The position numbers were made by a program, and so were the translations under genes. The notes under the pieces are model-generated. The model did not search any database. It worked only from the letters and a program-made list of their open reading frames with translations, and was not told the DNA's origin. A stretch of DNA of 64,000 bases from NCBI RefSeq assembly GCF_013294065.1, contig NZ_JABSNM010000008.1, forward strand, positions 174,351-238,350, in the 5' to 3' direction. The stretch's first letter is position 1. The number at the start of each line of letters is the position of its first letter. This document shows positions 1 to 8,642 of this stretch, one piece after another. The stretch comes from Sphaerotilus uruguayifluvii. Lineage in GTDB: Bacteria; Pseudomonadota; Gammaproteobacteria; Burkholderiales; Burkholderiaceae_C.

Positions 1-375
1 CTGCTGACCTGCGGCGACGCCGACTTCGTGGCCTCGGCCGCGCCGGTGATCCGCGCGCTGGCCAAGCTGGCCGAGGTGCAGGTCATCACCGACGAGGCCG
101 CCTTCGCCGAGGCCAGCGCGCTGGCGCCGGTGGCGGTGCAGGGCGCGGCGCGCCTGGCGCTGAAGGTGGAGATCGACGTCGAGGCCGAGCGTGTGCGCCT
201 GGGCAAGGAAGTCGCCCGCCTGAGCGGCGAGATCGCCAAGGCCCAGGCCAAGCTGGCCAACGAGAGCTTCGTGGCGCGCGCGCCGGCGGCCGTCGTCGAG
301 CAGGAGCGCGCGCGGATCGCCGCGTTCAGCGAGACGCTGGCGAAGCTGCAGTCGCAGCTGCAGCGCCTCGGCTGA
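1..375 (+). CDS. valS: Valyl-tRNA synthetase, C-terminal fragment (partial at window start)
   Basis: The reading frame is open from base 1 and ends at a TGA at 373-375, so only the last 124 codons are inside the window. The fragment carries the C-terminal coiled coil of ValS: a short beta segment ([11 protein letters not shown]), then a heptad-rich Lys/Glu/Ala helix pair ending in LAKLQSQL. In this family the arm binds the tRNA body, while charging of tRNA-Val takes place in the missing N-terminal part. No start can be assigned. The last 50 bases overlap the 3' end of the convergent dehydrogenase-like gene on the other strand. The assignment rests on the tail alone but the pattern is typical of the family. 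Confidence 0.85.
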   Translation: MLTCGDADFVASAAPVIRALAKLAEVQVITDEAAFAEASALAPVAVQGAARLALKVEIDVEAERVRLGKEVARLSGEIAKAQAKLANESFVARAPAAVVEQERARIAAFSETLAKLQSQLQRLG

Positions 376-1351
376 GGCCGGCGCCGCTGCCGCCGATCGG
401 CGGCAGCACCAGCTCGTCGAGCTCGGCCGGCATCGTGACCACCCGGTCGCCGGCCGGCAGCTGCTTCAGGATCTCGTCGATCCGGCGCGCCACGCCCCAG
501 GCGCTGCGCAGCCGCGCCTCGCGGGTGTAGGACGCCAGCCGCGGCGTCAGCACCAGGCCGCGCACCCCGTGCAGCGGATGACCCTCGCCGCGCACCTCCG
601 GCCCGGCCTGGTCCATCCAGGCGGCGGTCAGGCGGCCGCTGCGCAGCACCCGAGCCAGCGCCGCCGCATCGAACAGGTCCAGCGGCGAGACGCTCGCCAG
701 CACCAGCCCGGGCCGGCAGCCCGCCAGCACCCGCTCGCCCAGCAGGCGCGCATAGCGCGGGAAGAAGTCGAGCTGCACGCTGACCGCGTCGCAGCCGGCG
801 AACAGCTCCGGCAGCGCGACCGGGCGCACGCCCCAGCGGGCCCAGTGCGCGCTGCCGGCGTGCAGCGCCGGGTCGTAGCCGACCACCGTCGTGCCCAGCG
901 CCTGCAGCAGCCGCGCCAGCCGGCGTGCGGTCGCGCCCATGCCGACCAGCCCGACGGTGCTGTGGCCGAGCTCGCGTCCGCCCACCGGCGCATGCTCGCG
1001 CGGATCGGGACGCAGCAGCGACATCAGCGCGCCGAGCAGGAATTCCGCCTCGGCCGGCGCCGCCGCGTCCGCGCAGCGCACCACCTCGACCTGCGCGCGT
1101 GCGCAGGCGGCGAAGTCGATGTGCTCCGCCCCGCCGACGACGCGGCCGACCGCACGCAGCTTCGGCGTGCGCAGCAGCAGCCGGCGGTCGATCGCGACCG
1201 AGGCCGGCAGCATGGCCGCGCGAGCCTGCGGCAGCAGGTCCATCAGCACGCGCGGGTCGTCGGCCAGGCGCGGGGCGTGGAAGACCTGATGTCGATCCTC
1301 GAGCCAGCGCAGCACCTCGGGTTCGAGCGGTTCGGCAACAAGCAGGTCCAT
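326..1351 (-). CDS. D-2-hydroxyacid dehydrogenase-family protein with degraded active site
   Basis: This 341-residue protein has the two-domain fold of NAD-dependent D-isomer 2-hydroxyacid dehydrogenases. A Rossmann signature [16 protein letters not shown] followed by VVGYDP lies near residues 133-160 and should bind NAD(H). The segment that normally reads N-T-A-R-G-G and carries the substrate Arg is [10 protein letters not shown] here and has no Arg. The segment that normally reads T-P-H-I-A and carries the catalytic His reads TPRLAS. The fold therefore looks intact but two of the three catalytic residues are missing, so a conventional dehydrogenase activity is doubtful; a sensor or redundant role is possible. 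It is divergent from galU and its 3' end overlaps valS by 50 bp. The ATG at 1351 is the only convincing start. Confidence 0.8.
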   Translation of the reverse strand: MDLLVAEPLEPEVLRWLEDRHQVFHAPRLADDPRVLMDLLPQARAAMLPASVAIDRRLLLRTPKLRAVGRVVGGAEHIDFAACARAQVEVVRCADAAAPAEAEFLLGALMSLLRPDPREHAPVGGRELGHSTVGLVGMGATARRLARLLQALGTTVVGYDPALHAGSAHWARWGVRPVALPELFAGCDAVSVQLDFFPRYARLLGERVLAGCRPGLVLASVSPLDLFDAAALARVLRSGRLTAAWMDQAGPEVRGEGHPLHGVRGLVLTPRLASYTREARLRSAWGVARRIDEILKQLPAGDRVVTMPAELDELVLPPIGGSGAGLSRGAAAATAASPASR

Positions 1352-1546
1352 GTAAATGCGGCAAAACGTGACGGATCGGTGAGCTTCGATGTTAATCAGT
1401 AGCCGGATGTATTACGGTCCCCTGATCGGGCGTGGAGATGTCACTATCTCGTGCCAGAATTGATCGAGAAGACGGGCTTTTGCCGTCCATTCAACAACTT
1501 TGGCGTCCCGGACAACGTTCCAGTTCCTTAGGGGGATCCTTCGCTT

Positions 1547-2416
1547 ATGCAACTCGTCAAGAAAGCCATCTTTCCGGTCGCCGGTCTCGGCACCCGTTTC
1601 CTGCCCGCCACCAAGGCTCAGCCCAAGGAGATGATGCCGGTCGTCGACAAGCCGCTGATCCAGTACGCGGTGGAGGAGGCCTACGCTGCGGGCGTGCGCG
1701 AGATGATCTTCGTGACGGGCCGCCACAAGCGCGCGATCGAGGACCATTTCGACATGACCTACGAACTGGAGGTCTCGCTCGAGAACGCGCAGAAGCACGA
1801 GCTGCTGAAGGTGGTGCGCAGCATCAAGCCGAAGGACATGGAGTGCATCTACGTGCGCCAGGCGCAGGCGCTGGGCCTGGGCCACGCGGTGCTGTGCGGC
1901 CAGCGGCTGGTCGGCAACGAGCCCTTCGCGGTGCTGCTGGCCGATGACCTGATGATCGGCGAGCCGCCGGTGCTCAAGCAGATGGTCGACCAGTTCAACG
2001 ACTGGCGCGCCTCCATCCTGGCGGTGCAGGAAGTGCCGGCCGAGCACACCAAGCGCTACGGCATCGTCGCCGGCACGCTGGTCAACGATCACCTGATGGA
2101 TGTCAGCAACATCGTCGAGAAGCCGGACCCCGAGGTCGCGCCGTCGCGCTGGGGCGTGGCCGGCCGCTACATCCTGACGCCGGGCGTGTTCCACGAGATC
2201 GCCACCCAGCCGCGCGGCGTCGGCGGCGAGATCCAGCTGACCGACGGCATCGCCGCGCTGCTGCGCCGCGAGAAGGTCTTCGCCTACCGCTACGACGGCC
2301 GCCGCTACGACTGCGGCAGCAAGGACGGCTTCCTCGAGGCCAACGTCGAGCTGGCGCTGCGCCACCCCGAGCTGGGCAAGGGCTTCCGCGACTACCTGCG
2401 CAATCTCGAGATCTGA
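1547..2416 (+). CDS. galU: UTP--glucose-1-phosphate uridylyltransferase
   Basis: This 289-residue cytosolic enzyme makes UDP-glucose from UTP and glucose-1-phosphate, feeding capsule, LPS and trehalose-type pathways. The nucleotidyltransferase signature is near the N terminus ([23 protein letters not shown] in part, residues 10-33), with the catalytic Lys of the KPLIQY segment behind it, an LADDLM metal motif near 125 and the family [10 protein letters not shown] motif near 226. Length matches the bacterial GalU family. A purine-rich AGGGGG lies about 12 bases before the ATG. The 195-bp region to the divergent dehydrogenase-like gene contains a short GACGG/CCGTC hairpin at 1471-1487, but I could not place a clear promoter. 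It is convergent with the TusA-family gene. Confidence 0.97.
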   Translation: MQLVKKAIFPVAGLGTRFLPATKAQPKEMMPVVDKPLIQYAVEEAYAAGVREMIFVTGRHKRAIEDHFDMTYELEVSLENAQKHELLKVVRSIKPKDMECIYVRQAQALGLGHAVLCGQRLVGNEPFAVLLADDLMIGEPPVLKQMVDQFNDWRASILAVQEVPAEHTKRYGIVAGTLVNDHLMDVSNIVEKPDPEVAPSRWGVAGRYILTPGVFHEIATQPRGVGGEIQLTDGIAALLRREKVFAYRYDGRRYDCGSKDGFLEANVELALRHPELGKGFRDYLRNLEI

Positions 2417-2422
2417 GGATCG

Positions 2423-2440
2423 CCGGGCCCTCGGGCCCGG
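2423..2440. terminator. GC-rich hairpin at the galU/tusA convergent junction
   Basis: CCGGGCC-ctcg-GGCCCGG is a perfect 7-bp stem with a 4-base loop, 6 bases after the galU stop. There is no T tract, so it is at best a T-less, bidirectional terminator. The same arms recur at 27233-27250 between another convergent pair. Confidence 0.4.
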
Positions 2441-2463
2441 TCGCGGCTGCCTGCGGCGCGCGC

Positions 2464-2718
2464 TCAGCGCCGCCGCAGCAGATGCACCATCTCGCCGTCG
2501 TCCAGCGTCTGCTGGGCCAGCAGCGCGTTGCCGGTCTGGCGGCTGAAGGCCTGGAAGTCGCGCAGCGAGCCGGGGTCGGTCGCCCGCACCTTCAGCACCT
2601 GGCCGCTGTCCATGTCGGCCAGCGCCTTCTTGGCCTTCAGGATCGGCAGCGGGCAGTTGAGGCCGCGCGCGTCGACCTCGCGGTCGGCGGCGGGCAGGGT
2701 GGTGTCATCGGTGTTCAT
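2464..2718 (-). CDS. TusA-family sulfurtransferase
   Basis: This is a small 84-residue cytosolic protein of the SirA/TusA/YeeD family. The hallmark C-P-x-P motif (LNCPLPILKAKKAL) is present with Cys22 as the persulfide-carrying residue, followed by a strand-helix arrangement ending in a conserved hydrophobic C terminus. Members relay sulfur for tRNA thiolation or molybdenum cofactor work; which role applies here cannot be read from the sequence, so no gene symbol is given. It is 46 bp from ppk on the same strand and probably transcribed with it. Confidence 0.88.
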   Translation of the reverse strand: MNTDDTTLPAADREVDARGLNCPLPILKAKKALADMDSGQVLKVRATDPGSLRDFQAFSRQTGNALLAQQTLDDGEMVHLLRRR

Positions 2719-2764
2719 CGGTGGCCTTCTCGTCTCGATCTGCCACCGATTCTAGTTCGCGGGC

Positions 2765-4819
2765 TCAGCCGTGCCGCGCCACCAGCGCCTGCTGCGCGCT
2801 GAGGCCGTCCTCGCCGGCGCGGCGGTAGCGCCCGTCGGCGCCGAGCAGCCAGGCGTCGCGGCCGTCGTGCAGATAGGGCACCAGGCATTCGTCGATGACC
2901 CGCTGGCGCAGCGCCGGATCGCGCACCGGCCAGGCGATCTCGATGCGGCGCAGCATGTTGCGGCTCATCCAGTCGGCGCTGCTGAGGTAGAGCGCCTCGT
3001 CGCGCTCGCTCTCGCCCCAGCGGAAATACAGCACCCGGGTGTGCTCGAGAAAGCGCCCGACCACCGAGCGCACGCGGATCCTCTCGCTCAGGCCCGGCAC
3101 GCCCGGCGGCAGCATGCAGGCGCCGCGCACGATCAGGTCGATCTCGGCGCCGGCCTGGCCGGCCGCGACCAGCGCCTCGATCAGCACCGGATCGGTCAGC
3201 GCGTTGAACTTGGCGACGATGCGCGCCGGCCGTCCCGCCCGCGCCGCGCCCGCCACCTTCTGCATCAGCTCGACCAGCGTCGACTGCAGGTCGAAGGGCG
3301 CCACCAGCAGCCGCTTCGTGTGGTCGAGCGGATTGAGGCTGGCGAGATGGCGGAAGACCGCATCGGCGTCGGCGGTGATCTCCGGGTCGGTCGTCAGGAA
3401 GCCCAGGTCGGTGTAGAGCCGCGCGGTCTTGGAGTTGTAGTTGCCGGTCGACAGGTGGGCGTAGCGCACCATGTGGCGGCCCTCCTTGCGGGTGGCCAGC
3501 AGCAGCTTGGCGTGCGTCTTCAGTCCGACGATGCCGTAGACCACCTGCACGCCGACGCGCTCGAGCCGCTCGGCCCAGTTGATGTTGGCCTCCTCGTCGA
3601 AGCGCGCCTTCAGCTCGACCACCGCCAGCACTTCCTTGCCGCGGCGCGCCGCCTCGATCAGCAGCTCCATCAGCACCGACTCGGTGCCGGTGCGGTAGAT
3701 GGTCTGCTTGATCGCCAGCACCTTCGGGTCCTCGACCGCCTCGCGCAGGAACTTCACCACCGGGTCGAAGGACTCGAAGGGCTGGTGCAGCAGGATGTCG
3801 CGCTCGGCCATGCAGTCCATGACGCGCCGGCTGCGCGGCAGCTGCGCGGCCGGCCAGGTCGGCTCGTGCGGCGCGAAGCGCAGCTTCGGCGCGACCGCCA
3901 GGTCGATCAGCGTGTTCATGCGCACCAGGTTGACCGGGCCGTTGACCCGGTAGAGCGCGGCCGGCGGCAGGTCGAACTGGTTCAGCAGGAACTGCGCGAG
4001 CTCGGGCGGGCAGGTGTTGACCACCTCCAGGCGGATCTCGCGGCCGTAGTGGCGGGTGGTGAGCTCGCTGCGCAGCGCCTGGCGCAGGTTGGTGACGTCG
4101 TCCTCGTCGACATCGAGGTCGGAGTCGCGGGTCACGCGGAACTGCGAGAAGGCCAGCACCTGGCGGCCGGGAAACAGCTCGGCCAGATGGGCGCGGATCA
4201 CGCTGGTCAGCATCACGAAGGCCTGGCGGCCCTCGGCGACGCGCTCGGGCAGGCGGATGATGCGCGGCAGCACCCGCGGCACCTTGATGATGGCGATCGA
4301 GTTCTCGCGGCCGAAGGCGTCGGCGCCGGCGAGCTGCGCGATGAAGTTCAGCGACTTGTTGGCGACCTGCGGGAAGGGATGCGCCGGGTCCAGCCCGAGC
4401 GGCATCAGCAGCGGCTGCACCTCGCGGTGGAAGAACTGCGAGACCCACTGGCGCTGCGCCTCGGTGCGGTCGGCGTGGTTGACGATGGCGATGCGCTCGG
4501 CCGCCAGCGCCGGCATCACTTCCTCGTTGAAGACGCGGTACTGCTCGTCGATCAGCGCGTGCGCCTCGACGACCACCCGGGCCAGGTCCTCGTCGTCGTC
4601 GAGCTCGTCGGTCAGGCGCGCGGCCTCCAGCGCGTCGGCGAAGCGCACCTCGAAGAACTCGTCCATGTTCGACGAGACGATGCAGATGTAGCGCAGCCGC
4701 TCGAGCAGCGGCACGTCCGTGCGCCGGGCCTGCGCCAGCACGCGCCGGTTGAATTCGAGGATCGAGCGCTCGCGGTTGAGCAGCGTCAGGGCGGGAACGG
4801 TCGGCGACGAGTCAGGCAT
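2765..4819 (-). CDS. ppk1: Polyphosphate kinase 1
   Basis: This 684-residue protein reversibly transfers the ATP gamma-phosphate to inorganic polyphosphate. The N-terminal domain (LLNRERSILEFNRRVLAQA, residues about 13-31) is typical of PPK1, followed by the SSNMDEFFEVR segment. The C-terminal phospholipase-D-like half holds an HMVRYAHLSTGNYN motif near residue 450, where the first His (about 447) lies in the region phosphorylated in PPK1, and a second His in FLEHTRVLYF near 590. Length is normal. The upstream ppx on the same strand ends 41 bp before this start, so both enzymes of polyphosphate turnover are probably cotranscribed, with ppx first, the reverse of E. coli. A partial PHO box lies in the 41-bp gap. 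Confidence 0.96.
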   Translation of the reverse strand: MPDSSPTVPALTLLNRERSILEFNRRVLAQARRTDVPLLERLRYICIVSSNMDEFFEVRFADALEAARLTDELDDDEDLARVVVEAHALIDEQYRVFNEEVMPALAAERIAIVNHADRTEAQRQWVSQFFHREVQPLLMPLGLDPAHPFPQVANKSLNFIAQLAGADAFGRENSIAIIKVPRVLPRIIRLPERVAEGRQAFVMLTSVIRAHLAELFPGRQVLAFSQFRVTRDSDLDVDEDDVTNLRQALRSELTTRHYGREIRLEVVNTCPPELAQFLLNQFDLPPAALYRVNGPVNLVRMNTLIDLAVAPKLRFAPHEPTWPAAQLPRSRRVMDCMAERDILLHQPFESFDPVVKFLREAVEDPKVLAIKQTIYRTGTESVLMELLIEAARRGKEVLAVVELKARFDEEANINWAERLERVGVQVVYGIVGLKTHAKLLLATRKEGRHMVRYAHLSTGNYNSKTARLYTDLGFLTTDPEITADADAVFRHLASLNPLDHTKRLLVAPFDLQSTLVELMQKVAGAARAGRPARIVAKFNALTDPVLIEALVAAGQAGAEIDLIVRGACMLPPGVPGLSERIRVRSVVGRFLEHTRVLYFRWGESERDEALYLSSADWMSRNMLRRIEIAWPVRDPALRQRVIDECLVPYLHDGRDAWLLGADGRYRRAGEDGLSAQQALVARHG

Positions 4820-4841
4820 CGGGCCATGCTAGGCGGCCCGT

Positions 4842-4859
4842 GTGACAGGTCCGTGACGT
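4842..4859 (-). promoter_or_regulatory. Partial PHO-box-like direct repeat before ppk
   Basis: On the minus strand the gap between ppx and ppk reads ACGTCAC-GGAC-CTGTCAC. That is two CTGTCAY-type 7-mers with an 11-bp period, the arrangement PhoB recognises. The second copy matches 7/7 and the first 5/7, but the spacer is not AT-rich. It lies about 23 bases upstream of the ppk start. The match is by eye only and could be chance in GC-rich DNA. Confidence 0.35.
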
Positions 4860-4860
4860 G

Positions 4861-6417
4861 TCACGAAGGGTTGCGCCCGGGCTGGAACTTCAGCACGCCC
4901 GCGCGGGCCCAGGCCTCGCCCTCGGCCTCGAGCAGGTGCAGCGTGCGCGGATGGCGATCGGCCCAGCCGGCGGGCAGCGCCAGCCGGGCGTGGCGGCCCT
5001 CGGCGACCAGCCGGGGCAGCGGCTCGTCCGGCGCGCAGCGCGCATGGCACAGCAGCACCGCCAGCCGCAGCGCCAGCACCTGCCAGACCAGCGCCGGGTC
5101 GGCCAGCGCGGCCTCGATCTTGCGCAGCCCGCCGCGGTGGCCCAGCACCAGGTCGGCCAGCCGGCGCTGCTGCGTCTGCGAGAAGCCGGCCGCGTCGACA
5201 TGGCCGATCAGGTAGGCGCTGTGGCGGTGGTGGTCGTGGTGCGAGACCATCATGCCGATCTCGTGCAGCGCCGCGGCCCAGCCGAGCTCGCGCTGGTGAT
5301 CGAGCTCGGCGCGGGGCTGGGCCTGGCGGTGCAGCTGCAGCGCCACCGCCTGGACCCGGCGGGCCTGCATCACGTCGGCGCGGAAGCGCTGCTGCAGCTC
5401 GGCGACGGTGTCGTCGCGCAGGTCGTGGTGGACCGGGTCGCGGTCGGCGTCCAGGCGCTCCTGCAGGTCGAAGATCACGCCCTGGCGCAGCGCGCCGCGC
5501 GCGGGCTGCAGCGTCTCGATGCCGAACTGCGCCGACAGCGCCGACAGGATGGCCAGGCCGCCGCCGAGCACCGCGCGGCGCTCCGGCTTCAGGCCGGGCA
5601 GCTCCAGCGCGTCGATGCGGCCGGCGCGCACGCAGGCGTTCATGCACCAGGCCAGGCCCTCGGGCGTGATCGCGCCGTCGGTGACGCCGGCGGCCGCCAG
5701 GATCTGCGAGACCGCGCCGGCCGTGCCCGACGAACCCAGCGCCTCGCTCCAGTGGCGTCGCGAGAAGGTCTCCAGCGCCTCCTCGAACTCGGCGCCGGCG
5801 GCGACCTGCGCGGCGCGGAAGCGCTCCTCGGTGAACAGGCCGTCGCCGAAGTAGCGCATCGACAGGCTGACGCTGCCGATGCCGAAGGACTCGGCCTGCA
5901 GCGGCACGCTGCCCGCGCCGATGATCAGCTCGGTCGAGCGCCCGCCGATGTCGATCACCAGGCGCGGGTGCGGCGAGGGCTGCAGCCGCGCCACGCCCTT
6001 GTAGATCAGCCGGGCCTCCTCGCGGCCGGAGATGACCTCGACCGGATGGCCGAGCGCCTCGGCGGCGCGGGCCAGGAAGGCGTCGCGGTTGGAGGCCTCG
6101 CGCAGCGTCTGCGTCGCCACCGCACGCAGCTGGCGCGGCGGAATGCCGGCCAGCCGGGCGCGGAAGCGCTGCAGGCAGGCCAGGCCGCGCTGCGCGGCCT
6201 CCTCGCCCAGCAGTCCCTGGGCGTCGAGGCCGGCGCCCAGACGCACCGTCTCCTTCAGGTAGTCGATGCGGCGGTAGCGGCCGCGGCTGAGCTGGCCGAT
6301 CTCGAGCCGGAAGCTGTTGGAGCCGATGTCGATCGAGGCGAGCACGCCGCGCCACGACGGCACGGTGGAGGCGGCAGGGGCGGTGGAGGCGGAGGACGAG
6401 GCAGGCATGTCCGGCAT
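4861..6417 (-). CDS. ppx: Ppx/GppA family exopolyphosphatase
   Basis: This 518-residue ASKHA-fold phosphatase releases phosphate from polyphosphate or pppGpp. The first phosphate loop is [14 protein letters not shown] (about residue 30) and the second is [12 protein letters not shown] (about 160). Behind them is the HD-like C-terminal part with [20 protein letters not shown] near 380, as in long E. coli-type Ppx. The first 25 residues are Ser/Ala/Pro-rich and poorly conserved in character, so a start at 6408 is also possible. The gene precedes ppk on the same strand. Ppx and GppA activities cannot be separated from sequence alone. Confidence 0.92.
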   Translation of the reverse strand: MPDMPASSSASTAPAASTVPSWRGVLASIDIGSNSFRLEIGQLSRGRYRRIDYLKETVRLGAGLDAQGLLGEEAAQRGLACLQRFRARLAGIPPRQLRAVATQTLREASNRDAFLARAAEALGHPVEVISGREEARLIYKGVARLQPSPHPRLVIDIGGRSTELIIGAGSVPLQAESFGIGSVSLSMRYFGDGLFTEERFRAAQVAAGAEFEEALETFSRRHWSEALGSSGTAGAVSQILAAAGVTDGAITPEGLAWCMNACVRAGRIDALELPGLKPERRAVLGGGLAILSALSAQFGIETLQPARGALRQGVIFDLQERLDADRDPVHHDLRDDTVAELQQRFRADVMQARRVQAVALQLHRQAQPRAELDHQRELGWAAALHEIGMMVSHHDHHRHSAYLIGHVDAAGFSQTQQRRLADLVLGHRGGLRKIEAALADPALVWQVLALRLAVLLCHARCAPDEPLPRLVAEGRHARLALPAGWADRHPRTLHLLEAEGEAWARAGVLKFQPGRNPS

Positions 6418-6626
6418 TGTCCATGCTTCCGTCGCGGCCGGGCGCCCCGGCGCGCGGTGCGGCGATCCGGCTGATTCGCGCCGGTCTGATCCCGCTCAAG
6501 CGGGTGCCGGGTCCGCGGCAGTCGCGGGGGCGCCGGCTTCAGGGGGCGCCGCTACACTGCCGGGCCTGAGGCGGCCGCCCGACCGCCTGACGCCCGATGC
6601 CTGATACCGATCTGGATCCCGCCTGC

Positions 6627-7823
6627 ATGATCTCGCGCCGCGACTGCCTCCGTTCCTCCACCGCCGGCCTGCTGGCGCTGTCCCTGGGGGCCTGCAAGCC
6701 CACGACCGCCGCCGCGCCGGCGACACCCGTGTCGGCGGCCGTGCCGCCGGTGCCGACCGCCTCGGCAGCCTCGGCGGCCTCGGCGGCCTCGGCCGCCGCG
6801 GGGCTGCCGGCCTCGTCGCCCGCCTCGGCCGCCACCGCGCCGGCGGCGACGTCGCCGGCCTCGTCGGCCGCGGTCGATCCGGCCGCGCCGTTCTCGGTGC
6901 GTTCGCCGATCTTCGTGCTGAACTCGCTCGACGCGACCATCAGCATCATCGATCCGGTCACGATGACCGAGACGCGGCGCATTCCCTCCGGCAAGGAGCC
7001 GCACCACCTCTACCTGTCGCCCGACGAGAAGTCGCTGCTGGTGGCCAACGCGGTCGGCAACACGATCACGCTGGTCGATCCGCGCACCGGCCAGGTCCAG
7101 CGCACGATGACCGACATGGTCGATCCCTACCAGCTGCGCTTCTCACCCGACATGAAGTGGTTCGTCACCGCGGCGAACCGGCTCAACCATGTCGACATCT
7201 ACAGCGTCACCCGCCCGGCCGGCGGCGGCTTCGAGCTGAAGCTGGCCAGGCGCCTGCCCACCGGCAAGACGCCCAGCCACGTCTTCTTCGACACGAAGAG
7301 CACGGTGGTCTACGCCAGCGTGCAGGACGACGACCAGCTGATCGCGATCGACCTGGCCACGCAGACGCCGCGCTGGACCATCCCGAGCGGCAAGATGCCC
7401 GCCGACGTCTTCGTGACACCTGACGACCGCACGCTGCTGGTCGGCCTGACCGGCGACAGCGTCGTCGAGGCCTATGACGTCACGGTCAATCCGCCGAAGC
7501 TGATCAAGCGCATTCCGACCGGCGCCGGCGCGCACGCCTTCCGCGCCTGGGGCGACCAGCGCCACCTGCTGGTGAGCAACCGCGTGGCCAACACCATCAG
7601 CCGCATCGACATGCAGACGCTCTCGGTGGTCGACAACTACCCCGCCCCCAGCGGCCCGGACTGCATGGACCTGTCGCCGGACCGGAAATTCATCTTCGTG
7701 GCCTCGCGCTGGGCCGGCAAGCTCACCGTCATCGACACCGAGCAGAAGAAGGTGGTGCGCCAGGTGAACGTGGGCAAGTCGCCCCACGGCGTCTGGACGC
7801 TGGACCACGCCGGGCGGCTGTGA
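6627..7823 (+). CDS. YncE-like seven-bladed beta-propeller lipoprotein
   Basis: The 398-residue protein begins SRRDCLRSSTAGLLALSLGAC: a twin-Arg start, a hydrophobic stretch and a lipobox ending in Cys, so export (possibly by Tat) and lipidation are likely. An upstream ATG at 6597 would add ten residues. An Ala/Ser/Pro-rich linker of about 60 residues follows, then repeated propeller blades with patterns such as NSLDATISIIDPVTM, GNTITLVDPRTGQV and GKLTVIDTEQKKVVRQV, typical of the YncE/40-residue beta-propeller group. Function is unknown; relatives act as periplasmic binding scaffolds. Its stop overlaps the start of the deacetylase gene by one base, so the two are probably translated together. 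Confidence 0.82.
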   Translation: MISRRDCLRSSTAGLLALSLGACKPTTAAAPATPVSAAVPPVPTASAASAASAASAAAGLPASSPASAATAPAATSPASSAAVDPAAPFSVRSPIFVLNSLDATISIIDPVTMTETRRIPSGKEPHHLYLSPDEKSLLVANAVGNTITLVDPRTGQVQRTMTDMVDPYQLRFSPDMKWFVTAANRLNHVDIYSVTRPAGGGFELKLARRLPTGKTPSHVFFDTKSTVVYASVQDDDQLIAIDLATQTPRWTIPSGKMPADVFVTPDDRTLLVGLTGDSVVEAYDVTVNPPKLIKRIPTGAGAHAFRAWGDQRHLLVSNRVANTISRIDMQTLSVVDNYPAPSGPDCMDLSPDRKFIFVASRWAGKLTVIDTEQKKVVRQVNVGKSPHGVWTLDHAGRL

Positions 7824-8623
7824 TGCGCGCCGCCGTGGCCTGCGCGCTGGCGGTGCTGGCCGGCGCCGCGCAGGCGGCGGGCTGCGCCCGGCCGCTCTAC
7901 CTGACCTTCGACACCGGCCACATGGGCGTGGCGCCGCTGGTGGCCGAGGTGCTGCGCCGCCAGGACGTGAAGGTCACCTTCTTCCTGGCCAGCGAGAAGA
8001 CGCTCGACGGCGGCTCCAGCCTCGACGACGCCTGGGCGCCGTGGTGGAAGGCGCGTGCGGCCGAGGGCCATGTCTTCGGCTCGCACACCTTCGACCATGT
8101 CTACTGGCGCGGCGACCGGGCCGAGCGCGACGGCGGCGGCTTCGACGTGCGCCCGAGCGCCGGGCCGAAGACCGGCGTGTCCGCGACGATGACGCCGGCG
8201 CAGTACTGCGCCGAACTCGCCCGCCCGGCCGCGCGCCTGGCGGCGATGACCGGCGGCACCGGCCGCATGGCGGCGATCTTCCGCGCGCCCGGCGGCAAGA
8301 CCTCGCCTGCGCTGCTGGCGGCCGCCTCGCGCTGCGGCTGGACGCATGTCGGCTGGAGCCCGGCGGGCTTCCTGGGCGACGAGCTCTCGAGCGAGCGCTT
8401 TCCCAACGAGCTGCTGCTGAAGAAGGCGCTGCGCGACATCCGCCCCGGCGACATCCTGCTGGCGCACCTGGGCATCTGGTCGCGCCAGGACGCCTGGGCG
8501 CCGGCGGTGCTCGAGCCGCTGATCACCGGGCTGAAGGCGCGCGGGCACTGCTTCGCGACGCTGGCCGAGCACCCGACGCTGGGCGAGGCCGCGCGCCGGC
8601 CGGCACCGGCTCCCGTTCCCTGA
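7823..8623 (+). CDS. Exported polysaccharide deacetylase (NodB-like) family protein
   Basis: This 266-residue protein has a cleavable signal peptide (AVACALAVLAGAAQA) and a NodB fold. The first motif is TFDTGH where most members have TFDDGP, so the position of one metal-binding Asp is Thr. The second motif SHTFDH keeps both His residues, and later segments (FRAPGGKTS, then GDILLAHLG) match motifs 3 and 5 of the family. It would act on an acetylated glycan in the periplasm, but the motif change leaves catalysis uncertain. The ATG at 7823 shares its A with the upstream TGA; a GTG at 7820 is the alternative. Confidence 0.85.
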   Translation: MRAAVACALAVLAGAAQAAGCARPLYLTFDTGHMGVAPLVAEVLRRQDVKVTFFLASEKTLDGGSSLDDAWAPWWKARAAEGHVFGSHTFDHVYWRGDRAERDGGGFDVRPSAGPKTGVSATMTPAQYCAELARPAARLAAMTGGTGRMAAIFRAPGGKTSPALLAAASRCGWTHVGWSPAGFLGDELSSERFPNELLLKKALRDIRPGDILLAHLGIWSRQDAWAPAVLEPLITGLKARGHCFATLAEHPTLGEAARRPAPAPVP

Positions 8624-8642
8624 CTTCCATGTTGTCGCCGCG

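Noticed and set aside
2771..5215. 814-codon plus-strand open frame opposite ppk and ppx
   Set aside because: It is a by-product of high GC codon use on the opposite strand: composition is Arg/Ala/Gln-rich, there are no motifs, and two conserved enzymes are encoded on the other strand.
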